Of a stretch of 64,000 nt of DNA, positions 43,999 through 56,128 are shown in pieces. The number at the start of each line of letters is the position of its first letter. Positions within the stretch are counted from its first letter, which is position 1. The DNA is taken from NCBI GenBank assembly GCA_963853835.1, contig OY970830.1:53870515-53934514 (forward strand). The letters are read 5' to 3'. Made by a program: the position numbers and the translations under genes. The notes beneath the pieces are model-generated. The model did no database searches. It was not told where the DNA came from and saw nothing but the letters and a program-made list of their open reading frames with translations. Origin of the DNA: Calendula officinalis. Its lineage: Eukaryota > Streptophyta > Magnoliopsida > Asterales > Asteraceae.

Positions 43999-44500
43999 AT
44001 CACGTGTGATGCACATGGGGGTACTTTGGTCAATTTGTCTTTCTCTTCTCATTTACTCACGTTTAAGCCACCATTATCCCTCATTTCATTTCGCTTACCC
44101 AATTATTGAAAAGATGTATTGGCGTGCTTTGCACGTGGATCGGATGTGATGCTACTTAACGTTAAAAATAAATGGTTTTTTCGTAAAGGACCTTCGGTGA
44201 AAAACCTATCAGAAATAATTAAGGACCATCAGTGTAAATTTTGAAACTAAAGGACCATTTGTGAAATTTGTTATAAACTTAAAGGACCATCCATGTAATT
44301 TACTCTAGAGAAATGAGAAGGGAAAACGAAATGACCAAAATACCCTCGCGTGCATCACACATGCGGTCACTTAACGCTAAAAATAAACAACCGTTATCGT
44401 AAAGGACCAGACCATCGGTGCAATTTTTGAAACTAAATGACCATTGGTGAAATTTGCTATAAACCTAAAGGACCATCCGTTTAATTAACTCTTACATTTG

Positions 44501-46160
44501 TTAAAAAAAGACATTACATAAAAAATACATTAATTAAAAATAAAGACATTAATAAAAAAAGTACATTAATTAAAAAAAAAATGAAGTGTTTTAGAAGAAA
44601 GTATGAAGCTTTTAGAGATAAAGGAGGTGAAATGTAGTGTAAAAAATTTAGAAGTAATGAGTGGGTATTATAAATGTAAAATTTTGAATTTTTGAAAATG
44701 TGACCGTTTATTGAAAAAAACTAAGAAAAAGTTTTTTTATTTTATTTATTTTGAACTGCTAAAAACCCTCGGAGGGCCCACCATTCCTCGTCCTCCATCT
44801 CATCCCCAAACCCACGCCACCAACCGACACCGGCAAAGAAACGAAGCTTGCCAACGGTCCGGTACCATCGGTTGGCCATCCGACGCCACCATTGTCACCG
44901 GTCTCAGTCCATCCCTTCACTTTTGTAATTTCTTCTCTTAATATTTTTTCTTTAAGCTAGAATACTATTGTTTATTTTAAAAACACGACTTTTGTAATTT
45001 CTTTTCTTATCTTATAATTGCACTTTTAATATCTTTTGTTTATTATAATAATGTTTGAGTTATTGGCACAACAATTTAAAGATGTATAAAATGTGACTAA
45101 TCTTCGTAGAAATACATTGAGCTGGGATTAGGAGTAGCGAGTAGGTATGGGAAGATACTTGAAACTATATTGGTCAAACACTTATTTTGGTATTTTTACA
45201 TCTTTTATAACTTGTAACCTAATTATGAAATTTCTAGTTTTAACACTCGTCCGACCTATTGAACCACCTAAAATGGTGGTCAGTTTGATATTCTGTTCGG
45301 TTTTTAAAACATTGATTTTTTTTATTAAATAGTAGGTGGGAGGTCAAATGCTCGAAACCGTCTTGATGGAATCACTTCTTGTGGGGCTATATCAATTTCC
45401 TTAAGAGCTTTATCTGGTTTGAACACTCACATACCATTTCAGTGAGAAGAAAAATAATAACTAAAAATTAAAACACACTTTTGTCTATTAAACCAAACTT
45501 AGTGGTAAGGTGACTCAATAAAGTCACGAGTTCGATATCTTCATCTATAATATTTTTCAGATAATGAGAGGAAGGTTAAAAAAATCATTTTTAAGTCCAT
45601 AAATCACGAGCAAACCTCGGCCATCCAAAAGCCTATAAAAAGGAACGCACTTAAAAAAAAGACACTTTTGTCTATTATTACCGGTACGTAAAACTGTGAA
45701 CAATGGTTTCGTTTAAAAGAAGTGTCTAAAAACAGGGAATACATTTTGTCAAATATGTCTGCTATGCTAGAAAAATATCTAGAATTATGACCAATGGAGG
45801 TTGGCTTGGTTTGATTTATATATCTACCAAGATTCTGTCTTTTTAACAAAAAAGTTTTGAGTTTTGTCAAATGGAGATTGGGGCATATCTTCAAACTCCC
45901 CCACCCCCATTAACTACTACTTCCTCTTTTGATTTTATTATGTCCACGTTGCTTTCCGATATCTACGAACGTTATCACAACTAGGAACCAAGATTATAAG
46001 TGTTTAATAACATACGTACACAAAGCTCAAAAACCTATAACGGAAGTTAACATAAACTTATAATAAGTTGAAACATCTCACTTTCTATCCATGTTGAAAG
46101 AGTCGATGTTTTGTTATGACTTCATTCGATATGCCTAGTATATATGTTTTTCTATCATTC
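44501..46160. other. Unassigned intergenic sequence
   Basis: AT-rich with a C-rich island at 44760-44900 (CCACGCCACCAACCGACACC). No conserved coding pattern or element ends. Confidence 0.4.
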
Positions 46161-46368
46161 TATAAGTAGTCTATCTATCTCCAGATAAAAATATGATTAT
46201 GTACATCTAATCTTCCACATACTACTCATTTGAAAGGATTGAGTATGATCGTCATTGTTGTTGTTATAAGTAGTCTATCTATCTCCAGATAAAAATATGA
46301 TTATGTACATCTAACCTTCCACATACTACTCATTTGAAAGGATTGAGTATGATCGTCATTGTTGTTGT
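46161..46368. repeat. 104-bp tandem duplication
   Basis: The unit beginning TATAAGTAGTCTATCTATCT occurs twice head to tail with a single difference (CTAATC/CTAACC), so the duplication is recent. It is followed by a GTTGTTGTTATTGTTG microsatellite. Confidence 0.95.
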
Positions 46369-46529
46369 TATTGTTGCTGCTGGTGTTGGTACTGCTATTA
46401 TGACCTATGTACGTACGTCTCCGAATTTGGATTCCATTATGCAAATTTATTAACTAAATATCATGATGATGAAAATGAGAGTTAACTGATTAAAGTGAAA
46501 GGAAATGTTCAAAACCTACATTGTGAAAG

Positions 46530-47910
46530 TCACTTTCGGCTTGATAATCACTATCTGGAGTGTCACTACATAGTGACATCAACCGGGGGAGTCACTACTA
46601 GGAAGTCGTTGTTTAGTGACATCCACCATCGTGTCTCTAATAGTAGAGATGCTTGTAGTGATGTTCATTATATTGTCGCTGAGTTTTCAAGTGACAAAAA
46701 ACATGGGTCGCTATGGTTGTCACTAAGATGTAAAAGTCGTTATCCAAAGTGCTAAATATGACGTTAATACTTAAAAGTCGATATCCACGTCTCTAAAGAT
46801 GAATTTTCGCGACAAAACTATTTTTCCATGAGATTATGAATTTTCCATGAGATTAGTATCAGTATGTCATAAGAAGGTGAGATTTCATAAAGTGCCTGTA
46901 ATTCATACCTTAAATTAGACAAATTTCAAACAATTAACAATTGTAAAAAGCTATTTTAATTTGTGATAATTATGAAAGTAACAACAGTTATATAATGATT
47001 TAAGCTGATAAGAATGAAGAGATGTGAGATTTTGATCATCAATATTTGACGAAGGCCGAAAAACTCTCTGGTATGCTGTTTCACACTTTAGGTAATTAAC
47101 CGAACTGTAATATTCTTAATTCGATATTTAAATTATTATAATTATTATTATCACTATAAAATAAACATGGATACGTTAAAAAGATTTTTTTACATATAAT
47201 AAGTTATATTTATATACAAATGCTTTTTATTCTAGTAAATCTATAAGCGGATGTGTTATTAATTAAATATGATATATAAATTTTAATATTATTTGGGATT
47301 GTTTTTAAGCAAGTTTCAAAATTTACGACTTGATTGATGTCTTTTTAAGCAAGTCACAAAATTAGCGACATACTTGTAACTTGTTTGATCTAAGTCATAA
47401 AATTAGCGACTTTTACAGACTTATTTGAGCAAGTCACAAATTAGCGAATTTGTTTAGTGACATTTTTGGGAAGTCACAAATTAGTGACTTGCTTGGTGTC
47501 TTTTTAAGCATGTCACAACTAGCGACTTGTTTGTAACTTTTTCCAGCTAAGTCACAAATTTGCGACTTGATAAGAGACTTATTTAAGCAAGTCACAAAAT
47601 TAGCGACTTGTGACTTTTTGAGAAGTCACTAATTAAACAGCGACATGCTTCTTGACTTTTTTAAGAAACTCACAAAATTAGCTACTAGATTAGAATCTTG
47701 TTTGAGCAAGTCACAATTTAGCCACTTGCTTAGTGGCTTTATTTATTAAGTCATAAATTAACGGCTTGCTTGGTGACTCGTTTGAGCAAGTCACAACATT
47801 AGCGACACAATTAACAACACAATTTGTTACTTAGTGTATTTTATGACATAATTTATTTGTGATATTAAATTTTACGTCAGTCGCTAAATAATTTTCTTCT
47901 TGTAATATCC
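46530..47910. mobile_element. CACTA-like debris with AAGTCACAAATTAGCGAC repeats
   Basis: At 46530-46760 many GTGACA/GTCACTA units occur. At 47300-47880 about twelve units of AAGTCACAAAATTAGCGACT lie at 30-60 bp spacing. The right side ends AATTTTCTTCTTGTAATA, which looks like an altered TTTTCTTGTAGTG terminus. No transposase is present, so it is a non-autonomous or decayed CACTA. Confidence 0.6.
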
Positions 47911-48172
47911 ATATGAAATTTATTATACAGGAATAAAACTTGCCGGTTGTTGGGTTTTCTAACACTACTATTGTTAGGGTTTTATTATTACATTAGTTCT
48001 TACGTCGACACGGTTAAAAACCTTCCCCAGCAATAAAAGTACCTAACTCTGAATTTTTTTACGATTACTACTACTTATTCCTCAAAAAGTGTAGATATTG
48101 GCGGGGACACTCTAACCACGGTGCATTTACCATCATCCCTCCTGCTTTGTGTGGCACCAACATGAGCACGAG

Positions 48173-49783
48173 CAATGTTTTAAAACCCGGATTTTGAATC
48201 GGACCGGACGATGCTCTAAAAATGGTCGGACCGGTTCAACTGGATTACAATGCTATTAAATAACTATGTTAAATTAGTTATGTAAAAGGTATATAAATAC
48301 AAAAATTCCTAAAAAGTTACAAAACAAATATTATAAAATTCTAAAAAATCAGAAAAACTATTTTTCCGACAAAATTCAACACTTTAAGTTTGTAATCCAT
48401 AATAAAAAAGAGACATAACACTTAAAATTGAACTAGAAAATTGGTGTTTCAAACTACAAAACATATAAGCATCAAACGTATAAAAACAATACAAAATATT
48501 CACTTTAATTTTAAAAAAATTGAGATTAAAATAAAAAAAATACGGTCCGATCGGCCTGTCACACCCCGCCAAAAATGGTTTGCGCAAGAACGGGCGTGGA
48601 CATTTTGAGTAACACAAGCATATGATTATTGTAAACAATAATTATTTAAAACTTCATAAAGTTTTGAAATAAAGAAATGTCACAAAAATTTACGTAAGTG
48701 TAATAACTTAAATCCAAAAGACATAGTTTTAAATGATTTGTGATCGTGGCATCTTGACACATGCATGCTTGCTATCCAATGCTATTATGATTTATGCTTC
48801 AACTTAGTTACCTGAAAAACATATGAAAAATGATCAACAAAATTGTTGAGTGAATCCACAGGTTTGATATGAGTTTTGAAAACCAAAGTTTTTGTATACC
48901 AACAATGGCATAAAATATAATAGTGTAACGTTGTAAATAGTTTGAAACCCAAAGTTTCAATGTGCCAACCATGGCATAAAATGTATGATGATATAATAAG
49001 TTGTATGATGATATAACGTTTGAAAATGATGTGCCACCACGGGCAGTAATATGATAAACGTTGAGATGTGTAAACCAATAAGTACGTAGAGAAGCATGAC
49101 TGGTATCCATTGTAATGCCGACCCTAAGTCCATAACCAAAACTACCAACTCTAAATGATGTTACTGTATCTAAGATATACACTCCCTGATTTGATCACAC
49201 TGTGGGAGGGGGAGTATCAACCGATAGTACTATCTGCATATCCAGGGCCTAGTCGCAACTAGCTAATGATTATGTATGTAAGCATATACGCACTTCCATG
49301 CACTACATCTAAACTTAGTCCGAGCATAAGGATTGATTGTCATGTTTTTTAGATATGTATCATCATAAGTAAAACAATAGTTGTAAAGCATGTAAACATT
49401 TATGAAACAACTGATATGTTTTTCACCGACTCACCTGATGCAATGCTTCCAAAAGACACAAATAATGAGATGGTGTTTCCAACCAAATGACACTAGCTTC
49501 CTAAATGCATAAAAGTAACTAATGAGCGATACACTGGTGACGTTAGTGAAATGATATTGTATTTTAATTACTTTGATTTGCATTTTATAAATTTGATAAA
49601 TTAGTTTACTTCGCTTAAAATAACATGCATTCATACAATTGAAAAGTATTAAAATAGATATACGTAATTAGTTATTAAATTAGTAGTTTAATAACTAAAA
49701 TTTAAACAATACAGTTTAAATGTTTAATTAAATAGTTAAATAAGTCTCCAAATAAATAATTATTAAATTAATTACTAATTTAG

Positions 49784-49823
<40 letters not shown>

Positions 49824-51254
49824 TAAAATAATTATAAAGTAAATCCAATTCTCTTTTTGACAATCGGGTTTAGATAACAATTTGGGTTTAACCAACAAAA
49901 GAAACAAGATGTTGGTTTTGGTCTCAAAGACCTGCGATGGAGGAAAGAACAAGAAACGAGTTCGTACGTCGGTGTATTACATACACCAACACACGACGGA
50001 CGCACAAATTAATACAGGTACGGATCGAAACAGAGAGAAAGATTATACCTTTGCCTAGAGAGAGAGAGCCGAGCTGATCATCACCGCGGTTGTTTCTGGG
50101 TTTGTTGCTGGCCGAAATGCACGTCTGGTCTCCGAAAAAGAATTTGTTCGCCGGAGATCTCATGTGATCGCCGGAAAGTCGAGACGGGGAGGAGGTGTTG
50201 GTAGTTTCTTGTTTGAATTCAGAAAGAGAGAGAACCGAGAGAGAAAAAGATGGATGTTGCCGGCAAACTCCAAGGTTACCGGAGTATGAGGCTGTTTAAT
50301 TTGTTGTCGCCGGACTTTCTGGTTCGTCAGAAACTTGCCAATGATGACAGCGAGAGACAAGCTCGGACGAGATGAGGTATGAAGGTGTTATGTTTCAAAA
50401 ATGGTGAGAGATATAAAGAGAGATGGGATCGAACTGGTTAGGTGTAAGGTTAATGATGATGAGATTTATTTAAATGTAATCTTTAAAAAAACAGTAATGA
50501 CTACGGTTTGAGTTTGACCGAGTAAAAAGGGAATTCCGTTAAGATACTAGTTAACGTGGGATATAGATAAAGATTGCATATTAGTTTTAACAAGTTTAAT
50601 TTAATTATAATGGGTATTTGCGACTGATGTAATTGAGCGGCAACATATATTAACAAGTGTCTTACACTCTTACTCCATTTTGATGATGATTATCTACCCA
50701 TTAAAATTTATGTTATCATATATCTATTTAATCTCTTTCAACATTCTAGTAATATACGAAGTATATAATAGTTGTTACTTCCATACTTATTCGTGTATGA
50801 TGTTTTGTACCGTGTTTTTCGTACTCATTTATTTGATTGAGCAAATGGTTCATTGTTATGAAATATAGAATTTACATTCTTTTGTTCCGGTAAATTTTGC
50901 GTTACGTTACCAACTCGCTAAATATACAATTCTAAATGTATGAGACAAACAAACTGACTTGTGGATAATGAAGATGTGTACTACAACACAAAATGTAATG
51001 GTCTCGCTAGACTTAAATTTAAATATGAGTGCTTTCATTATCGAGGTGATTGTAGTAAAACCGAATGAGTTATAATAATTGTTGAAATTAATGTCTAAAT
51101 TTTAGGGTTGTAACAGGCCGGTCCGATCAGGGGCTCACAGTTAACCCAGCCGGTTCGAAGCCGTTCATAAATGGACTTTAAACCAGTAAATTCGGCTTGC
51201 AAATTTTCATTTCCCAGTCGGACCGAACGGTTGAACCCGGGTTTTAAAACACTG
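48173..51254. mobile_element. hAT-like element split by an LTR-type insertion
   Basis: The ends CAATGTTTTAAAACCCGG and CCGGGTTTTAAAACACTG are inverted and match the MITE at 43766. The flanks AGCACGAG (48165-48172) and AGCATGAG (51255-51262) agree in 7 of 8 bases. Without the 2.56 kb insertion the element is about 520 bp, with GGTCCGATC-type subterminal motifs and no coding capacity. Confidence 0.82.
48557..51115 (-). mobile_element. LTR-type insertion (2.56 kb) inside the hAT-like element
   Basis: The ends TGTCACACCCC and GGGTTGTAACA are TG..CA, with GGCC repeated directly on both sides (48553-48556, 51116-51119). No gag/pol motif is seen. It contains an (AT)n run at 49786-49819 and GA-rich, GC-richer text at 50030-50430. 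Minus orientation is suggested by TGTTACAACCC resembling the 5' ends of the other LTRs. Probably a solo LTR. Confidence 0.65.
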
Positions 51255-51262
51255 AGCATGAG

Positions 51263-51932
51263 TCGAGAATCAAACTCATGGCTCTTTATTCTTCAAAACC
51301 TGTCCAGTAAGCCCATGATTTTGCAAAGATATTAACAGATCTTAAAATAGTGACCAATTGAGATGCAATAAAACTTGCGTTTACTAGATCACAATTAGGT
51401 AACATGTAATAACACTTTTAGTTAGGAAGAAAGTACATCTAATAAGTAATGTTTAGGAAGAAAGTACATCTAATATAGCAATATCGTATAAAAAAACGAC
51501 CTATATGATCAGATCTTATCTAAAGATAGAAAGATTCTTCCCAACAAACATAAAGGAGTCAAAAAGCATGTATGTAAAAAATAAAAATAGATATATGCAT
51601 CATAAAACATATATTCTCTGGAATAATCAAGGTTACATTAAAAAAGACTATCTTCCATATTTACAACTTTTAGAAGAAAAATATTAAAAAATGTATGGTT
51701 CTAAAAACATATGAAAATTATGGAACACAATTTCTTGGAATAAAGTCTACTTGTTCTAAATTAATGGGTATGTAAAACTAATCAATGTATAGTTTCATTG
51801 AATAGATTTCTGTTTTAAGTAGTTAACCGTTAAAACAAACTACAAAGTATTAAGAGATAAATCTTAATCATTGGGTTAAAAAACCCTTTAATTATCACCA
51901 TCATCAAATTACATTTGATTCAGTACACAATC
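51263..51932. other. Unassigned spacer
   Basis: AT-rich. A 32-bp direct repeat (TTAGGAAGAAAGTACATCTA..) occurs near 51420 and 51452. No gene. Confidence 0.4.
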
Positions 51933-51937
51933 ACCAC

Positions 51938-53429
51938 TGTAACGACCGTAAATTTTATATTCGTGTTTGTATTATTTAATCGAGATTTTTACGAATTAAG
52001 TTAATTATATTAGAATACGGTTACCGTTATGTTATGTCGAGTGTTTGAATGTTTAAAACTTGTGTTAATGGAAAATGGGTCAAGGATTGGGGTATATCAA
52101 GTTGGAAGTGACGTTTTTAGAGAGAGAAGTTACGTTTTTGGTGATCTTTGGCTCAAATATTCATCAATCTTGGAGATTTTAACATCAAAGGTAAGGATTC
52201 TTGATCCTTCATGCTTGGTAGTTAGTTTTTCAAGCTTTCTTGGGCATCAATGGTGGTTTGGGGAACCAACCATGTCATCTTTGGGGAAGATGACCAAATA
52301 TGAGTGTAAACCATTCCTTGTAAGATTGTAATCAATGTGTACAGTTGAATTTGAGATTTATGGATGGAAATCTTGAACTAGGGTTTGGGATTCCACCAAG
52401 TTTGATGAACTTGGTGGTTAGAAAAATTAATATGGTTTGATTAGTGATTAGTTATGGATAATAACTAGCTGTTATAATGATATTGATGTTAGGTCAAGAG
52501 GATCTTGTGATTGGGAGTACTTCTTTGACTAAGAAGTAAGGATTTGTGTTGATTAACACAAGTGTTGGATAGCTTTGTTAAGGTGAGTACATGTGATCTT
52601 TTCTGAGTACATAGTAAACCATGTTTTATAGTTGAAATGATTCATTGAGTCTTTATTAGATAGTTGTGTTAATGAAGAAAAGATTGAATTGATACAAGTA
52701 TGCCTTGAATTGAATTGTTAATTGATTTGTTAGTTACCACTAGTATGATATGAGTTATGATTTGGAGCATTGGCTCAAGTTTGATTATTTGTTATGTGGT
52801 AGCTAATCAATTGGATCCTAGTCAACCCACACAAGTTGGGGGAGTTAGTGACTACTACTTGGGGCGGTACCACCCAGCGCAAGAGTAGTATGTCGAGAAA
52901 TAGATAACCCAGAAAGCGGGGGAGTTTGAGATAACCCGTAAATCGGGGGAGCAAATAGATAACCCGGAAACGGGGGAGTTTACCTAGATAACCCATATCG
53001 GGGGAGTTTGTTTCGGTGAGGCCCGTTACGTATGTCTTGGGCTTATGGCAAGCCTTAGAGTATGTTTGACTATGTGCAATGTGATAATTATTTAATTATT
53101 ATTTTATTGCAATTACTTTTAACCGGGTCTAAAACCCATATTTCTCACGAGACAATTTTGTCTCACGTACTACATTTCTTTTGACTATGTACTCAGGTTC
53201 GGGAGCTAATGATTAGGCGGCCCGTGGTTAGCATTGGAAGCGATTAGCTCGGTGTACCTATTTAATTCCCTATACTTTAGTTTTGATATTATTGTAAGAC
53301 CGGTTTTTGAGACTTATTGACCCTTCCAAATGTTTTAGTTAAACCATGTTTTTGAATATTATGGATGATTTGGATGTTGAACTTATTTATTTAAAAGTTT
53401 AAAATGTTTTGAAAAATTGGTGTATTACA
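51938..53429 (+). mobile_element. TGTAACG-type solo LTR, copy A, with TSD ACCAC
   Basis: Runs from TGTAACGACCG to TTGGTGTATTACA and is flanked by identical ACCAC (51933-51937, 53430-53434). 1492 bp, no coding capacity. Characteristic inner text includes AGATAACCCGGAAACGGGGG and TGTACTCAGGTTCGGGAGCT, shared with copy B. Compared with B it lacks about 240 bp near 52110, a hAT insertion and a MITE. Confidence 0.88.
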
Positions 53430-53681
53430 ACCACCGCCAGCCACCACCACTGCCGCTGACCACCGCCGCCTGCCGCCGCCCTCCGTCGCCGCAAGCACAT
53501 GTGATTGGATACACAATCAAATGTGACTGAAAGTAGCCAGCGTTGGCGAGGGGTTGCCGATGGTGGAGATGGTGGCCAGCAGAGGTTGGCGGTGGTGGTG
53601 GTCGGTGATGTGCAATCACATGTGATTTAATACATATGGGGGTGGTGGTGGTGGTGGTGTTGAGGTATTAAATCACATGTG
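53430..53681. repeat. ACC/GGT-rich imperfect palindrome
   Basis: CCACCGCCAGCCACCACCAC on the left faces GGTGGTGGTGGTCGG and (GGT)n on the right, with ATCACATGTGATT palindromes between. It may form a hairpin. The LTR element A inserted next to it and a copia LTR inserted at its far side. Confidence 0.7.
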
Positions 53682-54335
53682 TAATGGTGATTTTCGGTTA
53701 AAACAAGAACCAAAACGCAGCGGAAAGATTTAATCACCATGAACGGATCTAATATTAAATCATACAATTAAACTAATAAATAAATCAAAGAGATTGGATG
53801 AACATTTCATACCCTTGAAGCCTTTGATCTTGTTGTGGATTCGGATGGAGTTGGTGATGGATTGAAACCAAGTATTCAATGGGAATACCTCTAAAAGTAA
53901 TCCACATAACACTTCAAAAACACCAAATAAAGGATGCTAGTCCTTTTGCTTGCAAAGAAGAAAAACAAAAACTCTAGAATGAGTGTGTGTTAGGGACGGC
54001 CAAGAGTGAGGTCAAAGAGGGATTTTATGGAGCCATTCAACACTCTTAATGGTGCCATAAAGACTCTTTAATGATTTCCAAAAACAACATTTGTTTTATT
54101 TGCACTCTAGTCCCTTGGTTTTGTTTCTTCTAGTTTGCTCACAATAAAGTTTCAATATTAACAATTAATATTAAACTTATAATATACAAGCATGTAGCTT
54201 ATATTAATATATAATGTAATTACCCTAATTACACTATATATTATATGGTGTTAAGTGTTTAAGTGTGTGACCCTTTAGGCTCACAAACAACTAGCCATAT
54301 AACTATATGTTATACGCGTGAAGCATATTCCAACA
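53682..54335 (-). mobile_element. Copia-type solo LTR with TSD ATGTG
   Basis: On the minus strand it begins TGTTGGAATATGCTTCACGC and contains CTTTCCGCTGCGTTTTGG near its end, text typical of plant copia LTRs. ATGTG occurs at 53677-53681 and 54336-54340. The end next to the left copy reads TA rather than CA, which may be one mutation. No PBS or polypurine tract flanks it, so it is a solo LTR. Confidence 0.72.
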
Positions 54336-54340
54336 ATGTG

Positions 54341-54577
54341 ATGGTGGTATGGTGGTGATTTAGGGGTTAATTGATCCAGTGGCTGAGATTTGTCCCTCGA
54401 GATTTCACAAAAAATATGAACTACCTTAAACGTTTCTCTCGTTGAATAATCCAAAACATCTTCTTCCGAACCACAAGTTTGGTGTTGAATTTAGTCTCCA
54501 AAAGAATGAGATTCCTATAAGATCATATATTCAATCCTAGGAGCAAAAAAACCATCTTATGATCACGGAGGTTCACT
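54341..54577. other. Unassigned spacer
   Basis: No supported feature. Confidence 0.3.
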
Positions 54578-54585
54578 CTCACGGA

Positions 54586-55902
54586 TAGGGGTGAGCTAAA
54601 AAATAGGGTAATCGGAATTGGAACCGGAACCGGAACCGCCTAGGAGCAGGAGGTTCCGGTTCTGGTTCCTAAAATCATGGAACCGTCCTAAGAGGTTCCG
54701 GTTCTGGATCTCAAAACCAAGGAATCAGGAACCGATGAGTAACCGGAACAGACGGTTACTCGGTGTATTTTTATTAAAAAAAAATAGTATATATAATATT
54801 ACACGTTACATACATTATATATACTACAGTCTTGTCTTGTTACCGAGTGTTTACACCAATTTTTAACTTTAGACATCATTTTTGACATAAGTATGTGATT
54901 GTATCTTAACTATAATATATTTGTTACTTATTTTAGACATCATTTTTAACATTAGTATGTGCTAAATTTGTAATTAATGTTTGTTTATCTCTGATTAATT
55001 TTTATCATTTTTTTGCTAGCTTCCTAATGAATAATAGTGACCGTTAAATTTTTACGAATTTAGAGACAGGGTAATTGGAACCGGTTCCGGTAGGTGTGTT
55101 CGTTTGGACGGTTTGATTTTATCCGAACCAAATAGGTGAAACCAAATAAAGTCTGGTTTTCTAAAGTTCAAACCGAACCGTCCAAACTAATTCGAAAACC
55201 AAACCAATCCGTACCAAATAACAATTTGGTTGGTTTGATTTTATCCGTTTGATTTTTCCTTAAAATTTTCAAAATAGTACAAAAGTATATAACATAAATA
55301 ATATTAAGTTCGATATGTAAATTTCAAGATGATAAACTACTTTGTACATAAAAACAAGTCTAATTTATAGCTTGTGACATTTACAATCATATATGCAAAA
55401 ATCTTGACATCAACTTTATCAAAAACTTCAAAAAGATTGGTACATCGCTAACTAATACAATATAAAATGGAACAAGTGTTAGTATATAAATCAATTTATT
55501 ATAAGAAATGTATAGAAAAGGAGTAACATAATTGCTTACAATGGAAACCAACAAGTGTTAGTATATATATCAATTTACTATATATTACTATTCGGTTTTT
55601 TTGGACAATCCGGTTTTCACAACGGAAACCAAATCCAATTCGAAATCCAAACTATTAATTTGGTTCAAGTCCATACCAATCCAAAAAACCAAATAACCAA
55701 TCCATATAGTTCGATCCAAAATGTCCAATTGGATAATCCGGTTATATCCGAAGTGAACCCCCTTAGGTTCCGGAACCGGCGGTTCCGGTTCCGAAAATGT
55801 AGGAACCTGTCTTCCAGGTTCCGGTTCCGATAATTTAAGAACATGCGGTTCTGGTTCCGGTTCCAGTCGGAACAAGCGGGTACCCTGCTATGCTCACCCC
55901 TA
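54586..55902. mobile_element. hAT-like element, outer, with a second hAT inside
   Basis: The ends TAGGGGTGAGC and GCTCACCCCTA are perfect inverted 11-mers. The flanks CTCACGGA (54578-54585) and CTCATCGA (55903-55910) agree in 6 of 8 bases. The subterminal parts are full of GGAACCGG / CCGGTTCC. Non-coding. About 640 bp without its inner insertion. Confidence 0.85.
55091..55765. mobile_element. hAT-like element, inner, TSD GGTTCCGG
   Basis: Starts TAGGTGTGTTCGTTTGGACG and ends TCCGAAGTGAACCCCCTTA. The terminal inverted repeat is imperfect (TAGGTGTGTTC against TAAGGGGGTTC). It is flanked by perfect GGTTCCGG at 55083-55090 and 55766-55773, which comes from the subterminal motif of the outer element. 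675 bp, with CCAAACCAA-type subterminal text. Confidence 0.87.
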
Positions 55903-56128
55903 CTCATCGATACCGGACTACGTATCCGTAAAGTGGACAATTGTTTTGGGATTAATCGACTCGAAAAGTGAGTCGGAACTTATGCTATAAAAAAAATCTT
56001 CTTCCGTTTTTTCCTTTTTAAATTGATTAATTAAAAGCATAAAAATTCGAACTTTAATTAGTCTTTACAGCAAAAAAATGCCATTTGTATGGACAAGCAA
56101 GGTTATACCCTCTGACTATATAGTTGAT

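Larger units (their letters stand above)
31982..44491. mobile_element. Mutator-like foldback element, split by a CACTA element and a MITE
   Basis: The ends GAGTTAATTACACGGGTGGT and ACCATCCGTTTAATTAACTC are inverted. The flanks TTACATTTA (31973-31981) and TTACATTTG (44492-44500) agree in 8 of 9 bases, the duplication size of Mutator-like elements. Each arm holds two degenerate copies of a GGTCCTTTA / TTTCACCGATGGTCC unit (31982-32190 and 32191-32278; mirrored at 44140-44318 and 44319-44491). Without the insertions the element would be about 870 bp and non-coding. Confidence 0.8.

Noticed and set aside
44711..44941. Short Pro/Arg-rich frame
   Set aside because: Composition of a C-rich island; no homology pattern.
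50160..50360. 66-codon minus-strand frame near GA-rich DNA
   Set aside because: No conserved pattern; part of the LTR-type insertion.
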